NCBI GenBank assembly: GCA_020848375.1
Contig: JADLAF010000041.1
Span: 1-64,000, forward strand
DNA: 64,000 nt
Reading direction: 5' to 3'
DNA from: Ignavibacteriaceae bacterium
GTDB lineage: Bacteria; Bacteroidota; Ignavibacteria; Ignavibacteriales; Ignavibacteriaceae
Shown: positions 60,419-64,000 of the stretch, piece by piece
Layout: each line of letters opens with the position of its first letter
How positions within the stretch are numbered: the stretch's first letter is position 1
Made by a program: the position numbers and the translations under genes
The notes under the pieces: generated by a model
Told to the model about the DNA's origin: nothing
The model's database searches: none
The model's input: the letters and a program-made list of their open reading frames with translations, nothing else

Positions 60419-61270
60419 ATGTTTTTACTAAAAGAACTAATCAAATCAGTCAGATATACCTCAACAGGTTTTGTGTTTTCGATTCTGACTTCTATCTTCG
60501 GACTGCTCTTACTTTATGTCACCTTGGTGGGGATGCAGGTCCCGGAACTTCTTTCAGAAAAACTTTCCCATTCTTTCAAAATGACTCTTTTTCTGAAGGA
60601 CGGTCTTACTGAGCCGGAAATTACTGAACTCCAAAATCAGATTTCTAATGAAGATTTTATTGCTCATGCTGAATTTCTTAGTAAATCTGATGCGGCAAAA
60701 CTTTTTAAGAATAAAACCGGTGAGGAGTTTGGGGTAATTCTGTCCGAAAATCCGTTACCTGCATCATTTCGACTTACTTTACTGTCAGGAACTGATCCTG
60801 CTCAGATTGAGATGATCAGAGGAGTTCTGCAAAAATTTCCAGGTGTGGAAGAGGCGGTTTTTGAGGGGGAGCTTTACCTTATGCTCTATACCATTATTCA
60901 GAAAATTAACCGGCTGCTGCCATATTTGACCATACTGCTGCTGATAGCAGCTTTTTATCTGAATTACAGTACAACATCCCTCAGTCTGGAAAAAAGGCGT
61001 GTTGAGACAAGCATTATGATGTTGGTTGGGGCTACCACTGGTAAGATAAGGACTCCTGTGATATTTTACAGTCTTCTGATAGCAATCTTATCCTCTGTCT
61101 CATCAGGACTGCTAATTTACCTGGCTGGCAGGTATGCCGAAGGTCGGATAGAATTTCTGCCCCCAGGGTTCCTCTTATCCTATGATGTTTTATCCGTTTG
61201 GGCAGCTTCAGGACTCGGGATTGGTTTACTCAGCGGTTTGCTATGCTCAGCAAAGGTCAAACTACGTTAG
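60419..61270 (+). CDS. ftsX: FtsX-like cell division permease
   Basis: Four TM topology with large extracytoplasmic loop; SFKMTLFLKDGLTEPEITELQNQI; SLEKRRVETSIMMLVGATTGKIRTPVIFYSLLIA. Confidence 0.85.
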   Translation: MFLLKELIKSVRYTSTGFVFSILTSIFGLLLLYVTLVGMQVPELLSEKLSHSFKMTLFLKDGLTEPEITELQNQISNEDFIAHAEFLSKSDAAKLFKNKTGEEFGVILSENPLPASFRLTLLSGTDPAQIEMIRGVLQKFPGVEEAVFEGELYLMLYTIIQKINRLLPYLTILLLIAAFYLNYSTTSLSLEKRRVETSIMMLVGATTGKIRTPVIFYSLLIAILSSVSSGLLIYLAGRYAEGRIEFLPPGFLLSYDVLSVWAASGLGIGLLSGLLCSAKVKLR

Positions 61271-61365
61271 TAATGTCCGGCAGGTCACAAAAACAGTACA
61301 TCCTTTTGAGGTTCAGGGCATTTTAACTATCTTGCAGATTCATTTTCCAGGAGTATTTTTCATTA

Positions 61366-61887
61366 ATGACAAGCAGAAATAGAAGCGTTTTTCTGTTGCT
61401 TGTGTTGTTCTATTCAGTGCAAACGTTAGCTCAGGATCAAAATACAATAATTGGCAGCCCATTGAATAACCGTATCCAGAGTCAGGGTGCATATTACGAT
61501 TATTCAAACCCGGAAGCCATCAATATAAAAGTAAATATATGGGGTAGCGTTAGATTCCCGGGGCAGTACCTTGTGCCTCAGACGCTTAATGTTATTGAAC
61601 TTATCACTCTGGCAGGCGGGCCAACTAATGATGCCCGGCTCGATGAAATAAGATTATACAGGATGAAGCAGGATTCAACTTACGATATTATTCCGCTCGA
61701 CTATAACAACGTACTCTGGGGTCAGGATAATCTAAGTATAAATAAAGTTATGGGAGTTTTGCCTGGTGATGTACTGGTTTTCCCCGGTGAACCACGATGG
61801 TATCTTAGAGACTATCTTTCTCTCGGATTTTCAACGTTATCGGCGTTAGTTTCAGTAACGCTTTTAATTTATCAGATAACCAAGTAA
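61366..61887 (+). CDS. SLBB-domain secreted/membrane protein (polysaccharide-export associated)
   Basis: Signal peptide; INIKVNIWGSVRFPGQYLVPQTLNVIELITLAGGPTNDARLDEIRLYR (SLBB); C-terminal TM. Confidence 0.8.
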   Translation: MTSRNRSVFLLLVLFYSVQTLAQDQNTIIGSPLNNRIQSQGAYYDYSNPEAINIKVNIWGSVRFPGQYLVPQTLNVIELITLAGGPTNDARLDEIRLYRMKQDSTYDIIPLDYNNVLWGQDNLSINKVMGVLPGDVLVFPGEPRWYLRDYLSLGFSTLSALVSVTLLIYQITK

Positions 61888-61899
61888 GGGATTTTTTAT

Positions 61900-64000
61900 T
61901 TGAAACCGAATAACTTTATAAATGAGACGGAAACTCTTAGTCTGAAGGATTATCTGAATATTATCAGACTTAATCTGTTTCCAATACTTCTTATCACGCT
62001 CACTACTCTTACTTTTTCTATTATCTACGCGGTCACCGCCCGGAACATATATACGTCCTCTGCATCGGTAAAAATATCGCAGGCGAAATCAAATATCCTG
62101 GAAGCCCCGTTCTTTATGGAGTCTTCCGGATTCGGAAATGACCGGATAATTGCCAATGAAATTGAAGTTCTTAAGAACTATGATTTCAGAGAAGGAGTAG
62201 CCATCGCTCTGATTGACAGTTTTAAGAAATATAATGACCCCGATAGATTTGCTATTCTTCTTCAGTCATCAGAAAGCGGAGTTCCTCCACAGCTTATAAC
62301 TCTTCCCAGACTGACAGAGCGTCTAGCTTCAGTCACAATTGAACAGAAGAGGGGACTTGATATCGTTCAGATCAAAGCAGAATCACCTTCCGCCTGGGAA
62401 GCATCACTGATAGCAAACACCTACGCTTCGGTTTACTTCAATTATGATCTTGAATTCAACCGCAATCAGTTAACAATTATCCGAAACTTTCTGGAGGATC
62501 AGCGGAAAGACAAACTAAATGAACTGAATGCTTCTGAAGATATTTTAAAATCATATCAGCAGCAGGGGGGGATAATTGTCCTCGAAGAACAGGCCTCTCA
62601 GTTGGTTGGGCAGCTTTCCCAGTTTGAATCTCAGAAGGGAATGGCTGAAATTGAGCTTATGGCTTCAGACAAAACACTCAGGAAACTTAAAGAAGAACTT
62701 GAAAAACAGGACCCTGAAGCAACCGCATACATTGAGAGTTTCTCATCTGAATCATATCTCAAAACTCTGCAAAACGAAATTGCAAAACTTGAACTGAGCA
62801 GAGACCTGGTTACGCAGAACAATAAATCAGGTTCAAATCTCCAGTTGATTGAAGATTATAACAGAAAGATTAATAACCTTAAAGAGAAGCTGAACGAAAA
62901 GATTACGGTATATAAAGCCGGTGCGCTTGCTTCCACACCTGCTGAAATAAAAGTTGCTCTGCAAAAAATTATTGATGAAGATATCAGGAATTCTTCTTTA
63001 AGAATTACCATCCAGCAGCTTGGGATAATTATAGCAGAACTTGAAAAGAAATTTAACATCCTGCCGGGAACCGCGATCGAACTCGCGCGGCTGCAGAGAA
63101 AAATGCAGTCACTTGAGAAACTTTACGTGCTGGTTGAAGAAAAGTATCAGGAAGCTGTAATCAATGAGCAGTCCCAGGCCGGAAAAGTTATCGTGGTTGA
63201 AAATGCCAGACCTTCCGATACACACAGTAAGCCAAACCGCATTCTTATCATAATGATTGGCCTTGTGATGGGGCTTGGAGTTTCAGTCGGTTACGTCTTC
63301 ATGAAAAACTATTTTGATAATACTGTTAAGACTCCCGAAGATATTCAAAAGAGAGGGGAAAACGTTCTTGCATGGATACCGCAGATTGAAAGCCAGGTTA
63401 CCGCAAATGGACAGAATGAGTTTGAGTTCATTGTCGCAAAACGTCCGGATTCAATTCCAAGCGAAGCATTCAGAGCACTCAGAACCCGTATTCAGTTCAC
63501 AAGGGTTGATTCAAACAGCTTTAAGACACTCCTGATTACCTCATCCGCACCATCAGAAGGTAAGACCATGATCTCCGGAAACTTAGCCGGAAGCATTGCT
63601 CAGGCAGGTAAGAAAACAATTATAGTTGACTGTGATCTGCGTAAGCCGCGTATGCATAATTTCTTTAAGACAAATAGATTCCCAGGAGTGGTTGATTATT
63701 TGTTTGGGCAGACAACATTTGAGGAAATTGTCAGACAGTCCGAGATTCCTGATCTTCATTTCATTACAGCGGGCACTATTCCGCCAAATCCGTCAGAAAT
63801 TCTTGGCTCAGATAAAATGAGAGAATTTTTGGAGATGCTGAAAGGAAAGTATGATCTTGTAATAATTGACTCACCGCCGATTATTGCAGTTTCCGATTCA
63901 GAAATTCTTTCTCAGTTTGTTGATGCTACCATGCTCGTGGTTTCAGCAAATACCACAGAGCTTGAACTGATGGAAAAAGCGCTTGGGATCATCAAAAAAG
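61900..64000 (+). CDS. Polysaccharide biosynthesis tyrosine autokinase (Wzc-like), partial at right edge
   Basis: Open frame from TTG 61900: LKPNNFINETETLSLKDYLNIIRLNLFPILLITLTTL... (Wzz domain), coiled-coil, LLITSSAPSEGKTMISGNLAGSIAQAGKKTIIVDCDLRKPRMH (Walker A/A'), YDLVIIDSPPI (Walker B). Not in supplied ORF track (no stop in window). Confidence 0.9.
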   Translation, partial: MKPNNFINETETLSLKDYLNIIRLNLFPILLITLTTLTFSIIYAVTARNIYTSSASVKISQAKSNILEAPFFMESSGFGNDRIIANEIEVLKNYDFREGVAIALIDSFKKYNDPDRFAILLQSSESGVPPQLITLPRLTERLASVTIEQKRGLDIVQIKAESPSAWEASLIANTYASVYFNYDLEFNRNQLTIIRNFLEDQRKDKLNELNASEDILKSYQQQGGIIVLEEQASQLVGQLSQFESQKGMAEIELMASDKTLRKLKEELEKQDPEATAYIESFSSESYLKTLQNEIAKLELSRDLVTQNNKSGSNLQLIEDYNRKINNLKEKLNEKITVYKAGALASTPAEIKVALQKIIDEDIRNSSLRITIQQLGIIIAELEKKFNILPGTAIELARLQRKMQSLEKLYVLVEEKYQEAVINEQSQAGKVIVVENARPSDTHSKPNRILIIMIGLVMGLGVSVGYVFMKNYFDNTVKTPEDIQKRGENVLAWIPQIESQVTANGQNEFEFIVAKRPDSIPSEAFRALRTRIQFTRVDSNSFKTLLITSSAPSEGKTMISGNLAGSIAQAGKKTIIVDCDLRKPRMHNFFKTNRFPGVVDYLFGQTTFEEIVRQSEIPDLHFITAGTIPPNPSEILGSDKMREFLEMLKGKYDLVIIDSPPIIAVSDSEILSQFVDATMLVVSANTTELELMEKALGIIKK

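Overview
This 64-kb window looks like ordinary chromosome from a Bacteroidota/Chlorobiota-type bacterium, possibly Ignavibacteria-like. That taxonomy is inferred from PorV/PorQ-like barrels, FlgD-type C-termini, BshC and gene style. Most genes are on the + strand, with a minus-strand block at about 32.3-40.3 kb. Contents: (a) a partial bshC at the left edge that is missing from the ORF track; (b) glycosyltransferase, polysaccharide deacetylase and surface polysaccharide genes (1.2-5 kb and 11-17 kb); (c) PorV/PorQ-like outer-membrane proteins; (d) housekeeping genes: thyA, folA, mutL, tgt, yajC, ribBA, ndk, sucD, gatA, two tatA, purQ, purS, pssA, psd, ybaB, recR; (e) a respiratory nitrate reductase island (cyt c-narGHJI-narK, 40.6-49.7 kb), followed by DoxX, Ric/ScdA, hemerythrin and a molybdenum-cofactor cluster (moaA, moaC, MOSC, moeA, mobA, to 58 kb); (f) FtsX, an SLBB protein and a partial Wzc-like tyrosine autokinase at the right edge, also missing from the ORF track. 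The most unusual observations are: a multi-hairpin leader followed by a terminator-like hairpin upstream of the DoxX/Ric/hemerythrin genes, which looks like a riboswitch or attenuator; a SucD with a 51-residue histone-H1-like Lys/Ala/Pro tail; a NarK with a barrel-sandwich-like domain inserted between TM9 and TM10; an acyl-CoA mutase with F80/Q198 (isobutyryl-CoA mutase-type residues); and a glycosyltransferase gene flipped within a + strand run with essentially no intergenic space. I saw no CRISPR array, rRNA, convincing tRNA, transposase or phage gene. No computation was run; all calls are by eye.
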